Counted from the stretch's first letter, positions 1 through 6,478 are shown. The stretch is 7,303 bases of DNA from Nitrospinota bacterium (GCA_015231815.1 JADGAW010000107.1:1-7303), one strand, 5' to 3'. Program-made: numbers and translations. Notes: generated by a model from the sequence alone, not told the origin.

Positions 1-983
1 TGAGGATGTAACACCTTATAGCGGTTAAATCCTTGAACAACCTTTTGAATATCTTCTTTAAGCAAAGCGTCTTTGATACTTATGGCATTAATGTTAATGT
101 CTGATGCTGTTTTTCCGTCAAAGTCTTTGCAGCAGTAAATAAGTCTGCCGTCCCAGAGAATGCCAAGGTGATCCTGTAAACCTGAGCAGTAGCCAATGGA
201 AGTTTCCGTTAATTGTTTTTCATCCCGTAAAGCATCCCCCCAACTGTTTAAAATATATGTTTCAAAGAAAATTCCCGGTATTATTTCTATAACATTCCAT
301 TGATGACTTTTTAACCTTCGTAATGTTTCATCAATTTTTTCTTTTTCTTCCTTGGAGACACCTCCTATTGCCTCGGAAATCATTTCAGCCCAAAGAGTTA
401 AATTTTCCCTTATTTCCTCCTTGCCGTTCATGATATGAAGTTCACCAACTATTTTTTCTATTTTTTTACTATAGGTTGTATTGAGAAAGTGAAGCTTTAA
501 TTTCATGTTTGGTTTTAATTCTCTGCACTTTTTTATGAAAGCCAGAATGTTATCCCGGTAATCGGTAAATTCAAGTTTTCGGGCAACTCTTGTTTTATAT
601 GCCTCTTCATTGGGGGTTTGCAGAGAAATATTAACCTGACTTACATCCGACCGAGCAAACTCTTCTGCCATCTGCTCATTGAGAAACGCTCCGTTATTGG
701 TTATTCCGGTTGGAAGGTTCATTTCCTTTGCATAGAGAAGAATTTCTTTAAAATCCTTATGCATTAAAGGTTCGCCCATAATATGAAACGTTATTTTTTC
801 AGAAAGCCCTTCTTCTGCAATTTCCTTGATTATTTTTTTTGCAAGGGAAAGTTCCATATACCCATAAGGTCTGGTCATCTTGAATTTCGGACAAAAGGTA
901 CAATCGAAGTTACAAACATTGGTAAGCTCTATGTGAATGCGCTTGAGGGGAAGTTTAATTTCTCCTAAATGTTGGTTTTTCAT
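1..983 (-). CDS. Radical SAM protein with SPASM-like C-terminal domain (3' end cut off by window edge)
   Basis: The minus strand is open from an ATG at 983-981 to the left edge, giving 327 full codons and no stop, so the C-terminus is missing. Residues 24-31 are the radical SAM CxxxCxxC motif (C24, C28, C31), which binds the [4Fe-4S] cluster that cleaves S-adenosylmethionine. A GEP motif at 70-72 fits the second conserved strand of the TIM-barrel fold. C266-X12-G279-X4-C284 matches the SPASM pattern C-X9-15-G-X4-C, which starts an auxiliary Fe-S cluster domain, and is followed by C285 and D287. The remaining SPASM cysteines would lie outside the window. SPASM proteins include peptide-modifying enzymes (PqqE, AlbA) and other maturases, but the substrate here is unknown. 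No precursor peptide is visible nearby. The ribosome site is weak (AGAGAA just upstream of the ATG). The family call is strong; a specific function cannot be given. Confidence 0.9.
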   Translation of the reverse strand, partial: MKNQHLGEIKLPLKRIHIELTNVCNFDCTFCPKFKMTRPYGYMELSLAKKIIKEIAEEGLSEKITFHIMGEPLMHKDFKEILLYAKEMNLPTGITNNGAFLNEQMAEEFARSDVSQVNISLQTPNEEAYKTRVARKLEFTDYRDNILAFIKKCRELKPNMKLKLHFLNTTYSKKIEKIVGELHIMNGKEEIRENLTLWAEMISEAIGGVSKEEKEKIDETLRRLKSHQWNVIEIIPGIFFETYILNSWGDALRDEKQLTETSIGYCSGLQDHLGILWDGRLIYCCKDFDGKTASDININAISIKDALLKEDIQKVVQGFNRYKVLHP

Positions 984-1149
984 TTTCTCTGATGTGGTAA
1001 TGTAAATTTCATGTAATTGTATTTATTTTAATTGATTAAAGAAAAGCTGCTCTTTATTAATTTAAAAAAGAAAGTAATAGATTAATTACCTTCATAAAGG
1101 TAAAATGTTTTGTTAACGTTTTTACTTATTAAACCTTAAAGGAGGTATT
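984..1149. promoter_or_regulatory. Divergent intergenic region between radical SAM gene and pckA
   Basis: This 166-nt, very AT-rich spacer must hold the 5' control regions of both divergent genes. For pckA, TAAAAT at 1101-1106 is a one-mismatch -10 hexamer, but the hexamer 17 nt upstream (TAGATT, 1078-1083) is a poor -35. If it is used, the leader would be about 35-40 nt. For the radical SAM gene, TACAAT on the minus strand (1021-1016) is a possible -10 with no convincing -35. A second small inverted repeat, TTTAAT-TG-ATTAAA (1027-1040), sits next to it but is low in complexity. AAAGGAGGT at 1138-1146 is a near-perfect ribosome-binding site four bases from the pckA start. Promoter calls are tentative; the ribosome site is firm. 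Confidence 0.45.
1086..1103. promoter_or_regulatory. Perfect inverted repeat upstream of pckA, possible operator
   Basis: TTACCTT (1086-1092) and AAGGTAA (1097-1103) are exact reverse complements separated by four bases (CATA). The 18-bp palindrome overlaps the spacer and the first bases of the candidate pckA -10 at 1101-1106, a position where a dimeric repressor could block transcription. There is no T-tract after it, so it does not look like a terminator. Operator function is inferred from symmetry and position only, and I do not recognise it as a known regulator's site. Confidence 0.4.
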
Positions 1150-2751
1150 ATGGCTATTGGTGCACATAACGAAGAATATGGTCTTGAAAAACATGGCATT
1201 GAAAACTATGGAAATGTTTATTGGACATGCCCGCCTCCGGTTTTATATGAAGAAGCAATTAGAAGAAGAGAAGGAACAATTTCCTATAGAGGTCCTCTTG
1301 TTGTAAGAACGGGTGAATATACCGGACGTTCCCCCAACGACAGGTTTTTAGTTGAGGAATCCACAACCAAAGATGAAATTAACTGGGGTTCTACAAACCG
1401 TTCCATTTCTCCCGATAAATTCGATGCGCTTTTTCTTCGTCTTCAGGCATATTTGCAGGGTAAAGATATTTTTGTTCAGGATTGTTATGCTGGAACGGAC
1501 GAGGAAAACAGAATCTCAGTGAGGGTTATTACAGAGGATGCGTGGCATTCTCTTTTTGCGAGAAATATGTTTGTAAGAATTAATAACGATGATGAACTGA
1601 GGAGCTTCGTGCCAGGGTTTACCGTAATTAACGCTCCAGGTTTTCATGCAACACCAGGGTATGACGGAACCAGATCAGAAGCATTTGTTATAGCGAACTT
1701 TGAAAAAAAACTCGTAATAATTGGTGGCACAAGCTATGCCGGAGAAATCAAAAAGTCGATTTTCTCTGTTCTGAACTTCATTCTTCCCGGAAAGGGAGTT
1801 CTTTCCATGCACTGTTCAGCAAATAACGGTAAGGACGGCGATTGCGCACTGTTTTTTGGTCTTTCAGGAACAGGAAAAACAACACTTTCAGCTGACCCCA
1901 ACAGAAGGTTAATCGGCGATGATGAGCATGGTTGGAGCGATAACGGGATTTTTAATTTCGAGGGAGGTTGTTATGCAAAGGTAATTAACCTTTCCAAAGA
2001 AGCAGAACCGGAAATCTATGAGTGTACCAGAAGGTTTGGAACAATTCTGGAAAATGTCCAGATTGACCACCGCTGGAGAAGGCTTGACCTTGACGACAAG
2101 AGTCTGACAGAAAATACAAGAGCTGCCTACCCCATCGCATTTATTCCAAATTTTGAGGAGTCAGGAAAAGGTAACCACCCCAAGAACATTATTTTCCTGA
2201 CAGCAGATGCTTTTGGAGTAATGCCCCCAATTTCAAAACTTACCACCGAACAGGCGATGTACCATTTTATTTCCGGCTATACGGCAAAGGTTGCCGGAAC
2301 AGAAAGAGGAATCGTTGAACCTCAGGCTACATTCAGTGCATGTTTTGGAGCTGCTTTTATGATTAGAAGTCCTATCGTTTATGCAAAACTGCTTGGAGAG
2401 AAAATCAGAAAACATGAGGTTAACTGTTGGCTGGTTAATACTGGTTGGACTGGCGGAGCATATGGTGTTGGTCACAGGATTTCCATTAAGCACACAAGAA
2501 CTTTGCTCAACGATGCTTTAGAGGGAAAATTGAATAATGTTCCGACAATTCAGGATCCGGTCTTTGGTTTGGCATACCCAAGTGAATGTCCCGGCATCCC
2601 AACTGAAATTCTGAACCCCAGAAATTCATGGGACGACAAAGAAGCATACGATATTAAGGCAAAAGAACTTGCCGAACTCTTCAAAACAAACTTCAAGCAG
2701 TACGAAAAGGACGTTGATCCCTCAATTGCAAAGGGTGGTCCAATAGCGTAA
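1150..2751 (+). CDS. pckA: Phosphoenolpyruvate carboxykinase (ATP)
   Basis: This cytosolic enzyme converts oxaloacetate and ATP to phosphoenolpyruvate, ADP and CO2, the entry step of gluconeogenesis; in some anaerobes it runs in reverse to fix CO2. The protein has 533 residues, close to the usual ~530-540 of the ATP-dependent family. The P-loop GLSGTGKTT lies at 237-245 (K243, T244), which separates it from the GTP-dependent class. The metal-binding IGDDEHGW segment is at 255-262 (D258). Other expected active-site residues are present: R60 in TGRSPNDRF, Y196 and K202 in the GTSYAGEIKK stretch, H221 in MHCSAN, and R324 in ENTRAAYP. The late NTGWTGG motif is also intact. The ATG follows an AAAGGAGGT ribosome site by four bases, and the stop is TAA. 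It is transcribed alone, divergent from the radical SAM gene and convergent with lpxK. Nothing suggests inactivation. Confidence 0.98.
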   Translation: MAIGAHNEEYGLEKHGIENYGNVYWTCPPPVLYEEAIRRREGTISYRGPLVVRTGEYTGRSPNDRFLVEESTTKDEINWGSTNRSISPDKFDALFLRLQAYLQGKDIFVQDCYAGTDEENRISVRVITEDAWHSLFARNMFVRINNDDELRSFVPGFTVINAPGFHATPGYDGTRSEAFVIANFEKKLVIIGGTSYAGEIKKSIFSVLNFILPGKGVLSMHCSANNGKDGDCALFFGLSGTGKTTLSADPNRRLIGDDEHGWSDNGIFNFEGGCYAKVINLSKEAEPEIYECTRRFGTILENVQIDHRWRRLDLDDKSLTENTRAAYPIAFIPNFEESGKGNHPKNIIFLTADAFGVMPPISKLTTEQAMYHFISGYTAKVAGTERGIVEPQATFSACFGAAFMIRSPIVYAKLLGEKIRKHEVNCWLVNTGWTGGAYGVGHRISIKHTRTLLNDALEGKLNNVPTIQDPVFGLAYPSECPGIPTEILNPRNSWDDKEAYDIKAKELAELFKTNFKQYEKDVDPSIAKGGPIA

Positions 2752-2760
2752 AAAATAAAT

Positions 2761-2794
2761 TGTAGCTGACAAGCTTTCTTGTTTGTCAGCTACA
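2761..2794. terminator. Bidirectional hairpin terminator between pckA and lpxK
   Basis: TGTAGCTGACAA (2761-2772) and TTGTCAGCTACA (2783-2794) pair perfectly over 12 bp. The stem can extend inward by a G-U and a C-G pair, leaving a loop of about six bases. It lies 9 nt after the pckA stop and 15 nt after the lpxK stop on the other strand. Read on the minus strand, the stem is followed by ATTTATTTTTTA, a usable U-tract. Read on the plus strand it is followed by the weaker CGTTTCTTCT. It therefore probably ends both convergent units, more efficiently for the lpxK operon. Confidence 0.85.
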
Positions 2795-2809
2795 CGTTTC
2801 TTCTATCAA

Positions 2810-3907
2810 TCAATTTTCATTTTTTTTCAGTAAATTCCTTAAACACCCCTGAAGGTGTTCTGAAAAAACTTTTTCCCCGTTACCGAGAAAATTTACGGTA
2901 ACCTGAGCAATAAAAACAGGGAACTCAAAGGTCATTGACCTTAATTTCACAGCATCTTTTCCCGTTGTGAGAATAAAGTCTGCCTTTTCTTTTTGAGCAT
3001 ATGCGATACATTCTTCAATATTTCTTTTGGTATAAAAAGAATGGTCAGGAAAGGAAAAATGCTTCACAACAATTATTTTTTCTTTTTCCACCATTTCCCG
3101 AAGCTGAAGGTTATTTCCCAACCCTGATAAGAGAACAACCTTTTTTCCTCTTATCTCATCCACTGCTACCTTTTCTGATTTCTTTAAACTTTCTACAGAA
3201 GAAAAGGAAAAGGTTGTTTTTAGCAGGGTTTTCCCAACACAATATTTCTCCAGTACGGAAATATCAGATTGTTCATTTAAACGGGTAACAACAATTAAGT
3301 CAGCATGATTTAATGCCATTGGAGGTTCCCTCAGTGGACCTGCCGGAAGTGTTAAGCCATTACCCAATAAGCGACTCCCGTCAATTAAGCAAACATTTAA
3401 ATCCTTCTTAATTGCATGATGCTGAAATCCATCATCCAACAAAGCAAAGTCAATTTTTTTGTTTATTGAATAATCCCTAAAGTTTTTTATTCTGTCTGAG
3501 CCAACCAGCACCGGAGTTCCTTTGCATTCTTTCCAAAGGGAGAGAGGTTCATCCCCTGTTTTATCCGGAGTTAGGCTCTGGGCATTTTTTTCATCAATAA
3601 AAATATTTCCATAACTTTGTTTTCCATATCCTCTGGTGAGAATTACTCCATGATGATCACAACAGGAAAGAATTTCGTTAATTTTAGCCACAAAGATTGT
3701 TTTTCCCGTACCGCCGACAGTGAGGTTTCCCACAGAAATAACCGGACAACCTAGTTCTTCCTCTTTTGCGCTGCTTCTTCCTGAAGCTGCCCCGAGTCCA
3801 TAGAGGTAAGAAAAAGGAGTTAAAACAACTTTTAAGGCTTGAGGAAAAAATGATGGTTTTTTATCGTACCAGACCTGTTGAAGAGTTGAATCTAAAAATG
3901 TATTCAA
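2810..3907 (-). CDS. lpxK: Tetraacyldisaccharide 4'-kinase LpxK (TTG start)
   Basis: LpxK is the inner-membrane-associated kinase that phosphorylates the 4' position of tetraacyldisaccharide-1-phosphate to give lipid IVA, so this organism should make lipid A. The protein has 365 residues, at the long end of the family range. The N-terminal stretch at about 18-41 is hydrophobic and amphipathic, as expected for the membrane-docking segment. The Walker A motif VGGTGKT is at 64-70. TRGYG is at 91-95, GDEP at 118-121 (D119 aligns with the proposed catalytic aspartate), DDGFQHH at 158-164 and LPAGPLREP at 187-195. An FPDH motif occurs later. Initiation must be at the TTG at 3907-3905, because an in-frame TAA lies two codons upstream and no ATG or GTG follows before the conserved N-terminus. 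The TTG overlaps the cutA stop as TTGA, implying translational coupling. It is the last gene of the operon. Confidence 0.97.
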   Translation of the reverse strand: MNTFLDSTLQQVWYDKKPSFFPQALKVVLTPFSYLYGLGAASGRSSAKEEELGCPVISVGNLTVGGTGKTIFVAKINEILSCCDHHGVILTRGYGKQSYGNIFIDEKNAQSLTPDKTGDEPLSLWKECKGTPVLVGSDRIKNFRDYSINKKIDFALLDDGFQHHAIKKDLNVCLIDGSRLLGNGLTLPAGPLREPPMALNHADLIVVTRLNEQSDISVLEKYCVGKTLLKTTFSFSSVESLKKSEKVAVDEIRGKKVVLLSGLGNNLQLREMVEKEKIIVVKHFSFPDHSFYTKRNIEECIAYAQKEKADFILTTGKDAVKLRSMTFEFPVFIAQVTVNFLGNGEKVFSEHLQGCLRNLLKKNEN

Positions 3908-4233
3908 AGCTTACGAGTGTTGAGGGATACCCATTGCAAATAATCGTGGCTTCCTTCGGTGATTGGAATTGATATTACTTCAGGAACATCATACGAGTGC
4001 AGTTCTTTGATGCTTTCTTCCACCACTTTATGGAGGGAGGTTCGTGTTTTCATAAAAAGCATGAGTTCCTCTTCTTTACAAACTTTACCTTCCCAGCAGT
4101 AAAGAGAAGCTATTGGAGAGGTTATGTTTACGCAGGCTACCAGTTTGTTTTCAACTAAATAGCTGGCTATTTTCTCTCCTTCTTCCCTTGATGAAACCGT
4201 AGAGATAATTAAGCAATGTTCTTCATTATTCAT
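3904..4233 (-). CDS. cutA: Divalent-cation tolerance protein CutA (CutA1)
   Basis: This is a small 109-residue protein of the CutA1 family, usually a very stable cytosolic trimer with a ferredoxin-like fold. E. coli mutants show altered tolerance to copper and other divalent metals, but the molecular role is unsettled. Family marks are the STVSSREEGEKIA start (11-23), KLVACVNI (30-37), SLYCWEGKV (43-51), a KTR motif at 62-64 and the ELHSYDVPE signature at 77-85, followed by YLQWV near the end. H79 and E85 fall in the conserved His/Glu region. Its ATG (4233-4231) overlaps the hypB stop as ATGA, and its own TGA overlaps the lpxK TTG, so it links the two by coupling. The ribosome site is weak (AAAGAAAA). 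Lying next to HypB suggests a metal-handling role, but that is inference from position. Confidence 0.95.
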   Translation of the reverse strand: MNNEEHCLIISTVSSREEGEKIASYLVENKLVACVNITSPIASLYCWEGKVCKEEELMLFMKTRTSLHKVVEESIKELHSYDVPEVISIPITEGSHDYLQWVSLNTRKL

Positions 4234-5012
4234 TTTTCTTTATTTCTTTTTAGCCAATCATACCACTCCTGAAGTCCTTCTCCTGTTTTGGCCGATAGTT
4301 CAAAGAATTCCAGATGATGATTCACCTGTCGGGCAAATTGCCTGCATTGTTGAATATCGAAATCAACGTAAGGGAGCAAATCAATTTTGTTTATTATACA
4401 AATATCAGCTGACGCAAACATTGTTGGGTATTTATGGGGTTTATCATCTCCCTCCGTTACGCTAATGACCACTACCTTATGGGCTTCTCCAAGGTCAAAG
4501 AGTGCAGGGCATACCAGATTACCAACATTTTCGATTAATAATATCGATTTTTCTGGGATGTCAAGTCGTTCACAAGCATTTAGAATCATTTCAGAATCAA
4601 GGTGACAACCTGTTCCGGTGTTTACCTGTATAACAGGAACTCCCGTTGCATTAATCCTGTCGGCATCCCGCATAGTTTGCTGATCTCCTTCAATAACAGA
4701 GAAAGCAATATCATCTTTATTGTCGGCTAAGGTTTTTTCCAGAAGTGTGGTTTTTCCAGAACCGGGAGAACTCACTAAATTGAGGGTAAAGATTGATTTT
4801 TTTTTGAAATATTTACGGTTTTGTTCTGCTAAAAGATTATTTTTTTGCAAAACATCCTGTTCAACAGCAATTGTTTTTCCCTTTGCTTCGTGGTTATGCT
4901 CATGGGGATGGTGGTGGTGATGTTCATCGTGATGGTGATGCTCATGAGAGTCTTCACCAGGCTTTTTTATCGTAACAGAGTTTCCTTCACTACAACCACA
5001 GGTATCGCACAT
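4230..5012 (-). CDS. hypB: Hydrogenase nickel incorporation GTPase HypB, His-rich
   Basis: HypB is the SIMIBI-class GTPase that works with HypA to insert nickel into the large subunit of [NiFe]-hydrogenase. The 260-residue protein starts MCDTCGC, the CxxCGC high-affinity nickel site (C2, C5, C7). A histidine-rich stretch at 23-41 contains 13 His and fits the nickel-storing type of HypB. The G domain carries the P-loop SSPGSGKTT at 81-89 (K87), EGD at 108-110, the metal-site residues C136-H137 in GTGCH, C168 in NLVCP, and the NKID guanine-recognition motif at 208-211. A ribosome site AGAGG (minus strand, 5022-5018) precedes the ATG and overlaps the last base of the hypA stop. The gap to hypA is 9 nt, and the stop overlaps the cutA ATG. 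All functional motifs are present. No hydrogenase structural gene or hypCDEF is in the window, so its client is encoded elsewhere. Confidence 0.98.
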   Translation of the reverse strand: MCDTCGCSEGNSVTIKKPGEDSHEHHHHDEHHHHHPHEHNHEAKGKTIAVEQDVLQKNNLLAEQNRKYFKKKSIFTLNLVSSPGSGKTTLLEKTLADNKDDIAFSVIEGDQQTMRDADRINATGVPVIQVNTGTGCHLDSEMILNACERLDIPEKSILLIENVGNLVCPALFDLGEAHKVVVISVTEGDDKPHKYPTMFASADICIINKIDLLPYVDFDIQQCRQFARQVNHHLEFFELSAKTGEGLQEWYDWLKRNKEK

Positions 5013-5021
5013 AATGACCTC

Positions 5022-5363
5022 TTAATCTATATTAATTGTTTTTACTTTGAGTTCCTTGCCTTTAATAAGAGCAACTAAAAATTCCCCACATTTGGGGCAA
5101 GGAGAGAATTCCTGACTTGTTGGAAATTCATTTCCACATTGAGAACATTTTCCTTCACCTGGAATATCAATAACCTTCAACTGAGCACCTTCAGCTGAAG
5201 TTCCTTTGCTTGCAGAATCAAAACAAAACAGCAATGCCTCCTTAACAACCCCGGCCATTTCACCAATTTCAACTTCAACTTCATTTATTTTTTTTGCATT
5301 TATTTTCTGAGCTTGTGAATGTGCAATATCAATTATAGAAAGAGCTATGGACATTTCGTGCAT
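5022..5363 (-). CDS. hypA: Hydrogenase maturation nickel metallochaperone HypA
   Basis: HypA delivers nickel to the hydrogenase large subunit together with HypB. The 113-residue protein has the diagnostic MHEMSIA N-terminus, in which His2 is the nickel ligand, so the first ATG (5363-5361) must be the true start. The zinc-binding domain has C73-x2-C76 and C89-x2-C92, the usual paired CxxC structural site. Length matches the family (about 110-120). It follows the upstream membrane-protein gene by 12 nt and precedes hypB by 9 nt. The stretch before its ATG on the minus strand, AACCCCCATCTTTA, contains no purine-rich Shine-Dalgarno sequence. Translation may therefore depend on ribosomes finishing the upstream gene. 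The family also serves urease in some bacteria, but no urease genes are seen here. Confidence 0.97.
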   Translation of the reverse strand: MHEMSIALSIIDIAHSQAQKINAKKINEVEVEIGEMAGVVKEALLFCFDSASKGTSAEGAQLKVIDIPGEGKCSQCGNEFPTSQEFSPCPKCGEFLVALIKGKELKVKTINID

Positions 5364-5375
5364 TAAAGATGGGGG

Positions 5376-6086
5376 TTACAGTCCGGCAAACTGTATCATA
5401 AGACCGGAGGTGACAATTACACAACCAGCGATGACGTGGGAAAATCGCTCTACAGGCTTGATATTAATAAAGGAAATAGACCTTAATGAGAGAAAGACCA
5501 TACCCATCATAGCGACAAGAGTTGCAACACTAAAAACAGCAATTACAAGAAACACTCCATAAACAGTTTCTTGTGCTGCCGGGTAGATTAAGAGGGGAAT
5601 TAACGGTTCACAGGGACCAAGAAAAAATATAACAAAGAGTGCCCATGTGGTTATTTCCTTTTTACTTGCCTCATGGGGATGAAGATGTTCTTCGTGGTGT
5701 GTATGTGTATGTTCGTGAGTTGTTCCATCGTGGTGAGTGTGATGGTGGGTGTGAGGCTTATTTTTTATTGCACTTTTTAACCCCCAGAGGGCATAAAGCA
5801 AACCAAAAACAATTAATCCCCAGGCAGCGATTTCCCCCCTGACGCTTTCGAAATCTGTTACTCCAGTGATGCCAAGTCCTAAGGCAACACCAACAAGTCC
5901 AATGATAATTGAACTTCCAATATGACCAATACCGCAAAGAAATGTTATCCAGAGAGTTTTTGGCAGATTCCAGCTCCGTGCTTTTGCCATAGCAATAAAG
6001 GGGAGGTAATGGTCTGGGCCCAGAAGTGTGTGAATAAAACCTATTGATGCTGCGGTAAATGTCAGAAACAATATTGATTCGTTCAT
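5376..6086 (-). CDS. HupE/UreH-like membrane protein with His-rich loop, putative nickel transporter
   Basis: This 236-residue polytopic membrane protein has hydrophobic segments at about 4-30, 44-75, 86-106, 146-171, 175-200 and 215-235. The first contains HTLLGPDH (H19-X5-D25-H26), resembling the HX5DH metal signature of HupE/UreJ permeases and the related NiCoT HX4DH. GHIGSS (54-59) is like a second such motif. A cytosolic or periplasmic loop at 112-138 holds 14 histidines and is likely metal-binding. FFLGPCEPLIP (154-164) is a striking Cys/Glu/Pro motif within a membrane segment. The protein could be grouped with UreH-like or TauE/SafE/DsbD-type families by automated annotation. Nickel transport is inferred from these motifs and from its place directly before hypA and hypB. 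Its ATG lies one base after the STAS stop, with AAAGG five bases before the ATG inside the STAS 3' end. The exact family, metal and direction of transport remain open. Confidence 0.8.
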   Translation of the reverse strand: MNESILFLTFTAASIGFIHTLLGPDHYLPFIAMAKARSWNLPKTLWITFLCGIGHIGSSIIIGLVGVALGLGITGVTDFESVRGEIAAWGLIVFGLLYALWGLKSAIKNKPHTHHHTHHDGTTHEHTHTHHEEHLHPHEASKKEITTWALFVIFFLGPCEPLIPLLIYPAAQETVYGVFLVIAVFSVATLVAMMGMVFLSLRSISFINIKPVERFSHVIAGCVIVTSGLMIQFAGL

Positions 6087-6087
6087 A

Positions 6088-6438
6088 TCAACCTTTTATA
6101 GCTGCAACAACCTCATCGTATGTGTTAAAGATTTTTATAATATGGGTAAAACAGGTAATTTCCATGGTTCTTCGTGCAATTTCATCAACATTATAGAGAT
6201 AAAGAGACCCCTTTTGCTCTGCTATATCTTTATATATCATAGACAAATTACCTAAAGCAGTACTATTCATTCTTTCGACATTTTCAAAATCAAAAATGAT
6301 ATGGACATTTCTTTTTTTCAGATTCTTCAAAACAAATTCTTCAACAGCTTCTAATTCTGCTTTTTTCATAAGGTTGCATGATAAAGCAGCCTTAACCGCA
6401 AAACAGTCAGGAATTTCAACAATATTTGAAATATGCAT
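6088..6438 (-). CDS. Stand-alone STAS-domain protein (anti-sigma-factor antagonist-like)
   Basis: This 116-residue soluble protein is essentially one STAS domain, the SpoIIAA/RsbV fold. The central segment IIFDFENVERMNSTALGNL (47-65) aligns with the STAS core, where the usual (N/D)S(S/T)GLG loop carries the serine phosphorylated by an anti-sigma kinase. Here that loop is N58-S59-T60-A61-L62-G63, so the candidate phospho-acceptor S59 is present, although Ala replaces the usual first Gly. In characterised systems such proteins bind an RsbW-type kinase to free a sigma factor, but no kinase, phosphatase or sigma gene is in this window. It is the first gene of the operon, one base ahead of the membrane-protein gene, and has no clear Shine-Dalgarno sequence before its ATG (6438-6436). 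The fold assignment is good. Partner switching and any link to nickel are inference. Confidence 0.85.
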   Translation of the reverse strand: MHISNIVEIPDCFAVKAALSCNLMKKAELEAVEEFVLKNLKKRNVHIIFDFENVERMNSTALGNLSMIYKDIAEQKGSLYLYNVDEIARRTMEITCFTHIIKIFNTYDEVVAAIKG

Positions 6439-6478
6439 TGTTCGTTATATCAGGTATAGTAATTTTTAAAAAAGCACT

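Noticed and set aside
783..968. Plus-strand open frame of 61 codons
   Set aside because: It lies antisense inside the radical SAM gene, has no ribosome site, and its sequence is the shadow of conserved motifs on the other strand.
1027..1040. Inverted repeat TTTAAT-TG-ATTAAA
   Set aside because: Composed only of A/T arms in very AT-rich DNA, so it is likely to arise by chance; mentioned only as part of the intergenic region.
2233..2493. Minus-strand open frame of 86 codons within pckA
   Set aside because: Antisense to a fully conserved part of PEP carboxykinase, with no family resemblance.
3001..3288. Plus-strand open frame of 95 codons opposite lpxK
   Set aside because: Low-complexity Phe/Lys-rich translation of AT-rich antisense sequence; lpxK explains the region.
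5670..5757. GTG/ATG-rich repetitive stretch resembling a tandem repeat
   Set aside because: The units are irregular and are explained by CAT/CAC histidine codons in the permease loop.
5639..5842. Plus-strand open frame opposite the His-rich permease loop
   Set aside because: Product of the GTG/ATG-rich complement of His codons; no independent support.
6445..6462. Imperfect inverted repeat TTATAT-CAGGT-ATAGTAA in the STAS leader, considered as a NikR-type operator
   Set aside because: Pairing needs a bulge, and it does not match the GTATGA-N16-TCATAC pattern; it is weak in an AT-rich context.
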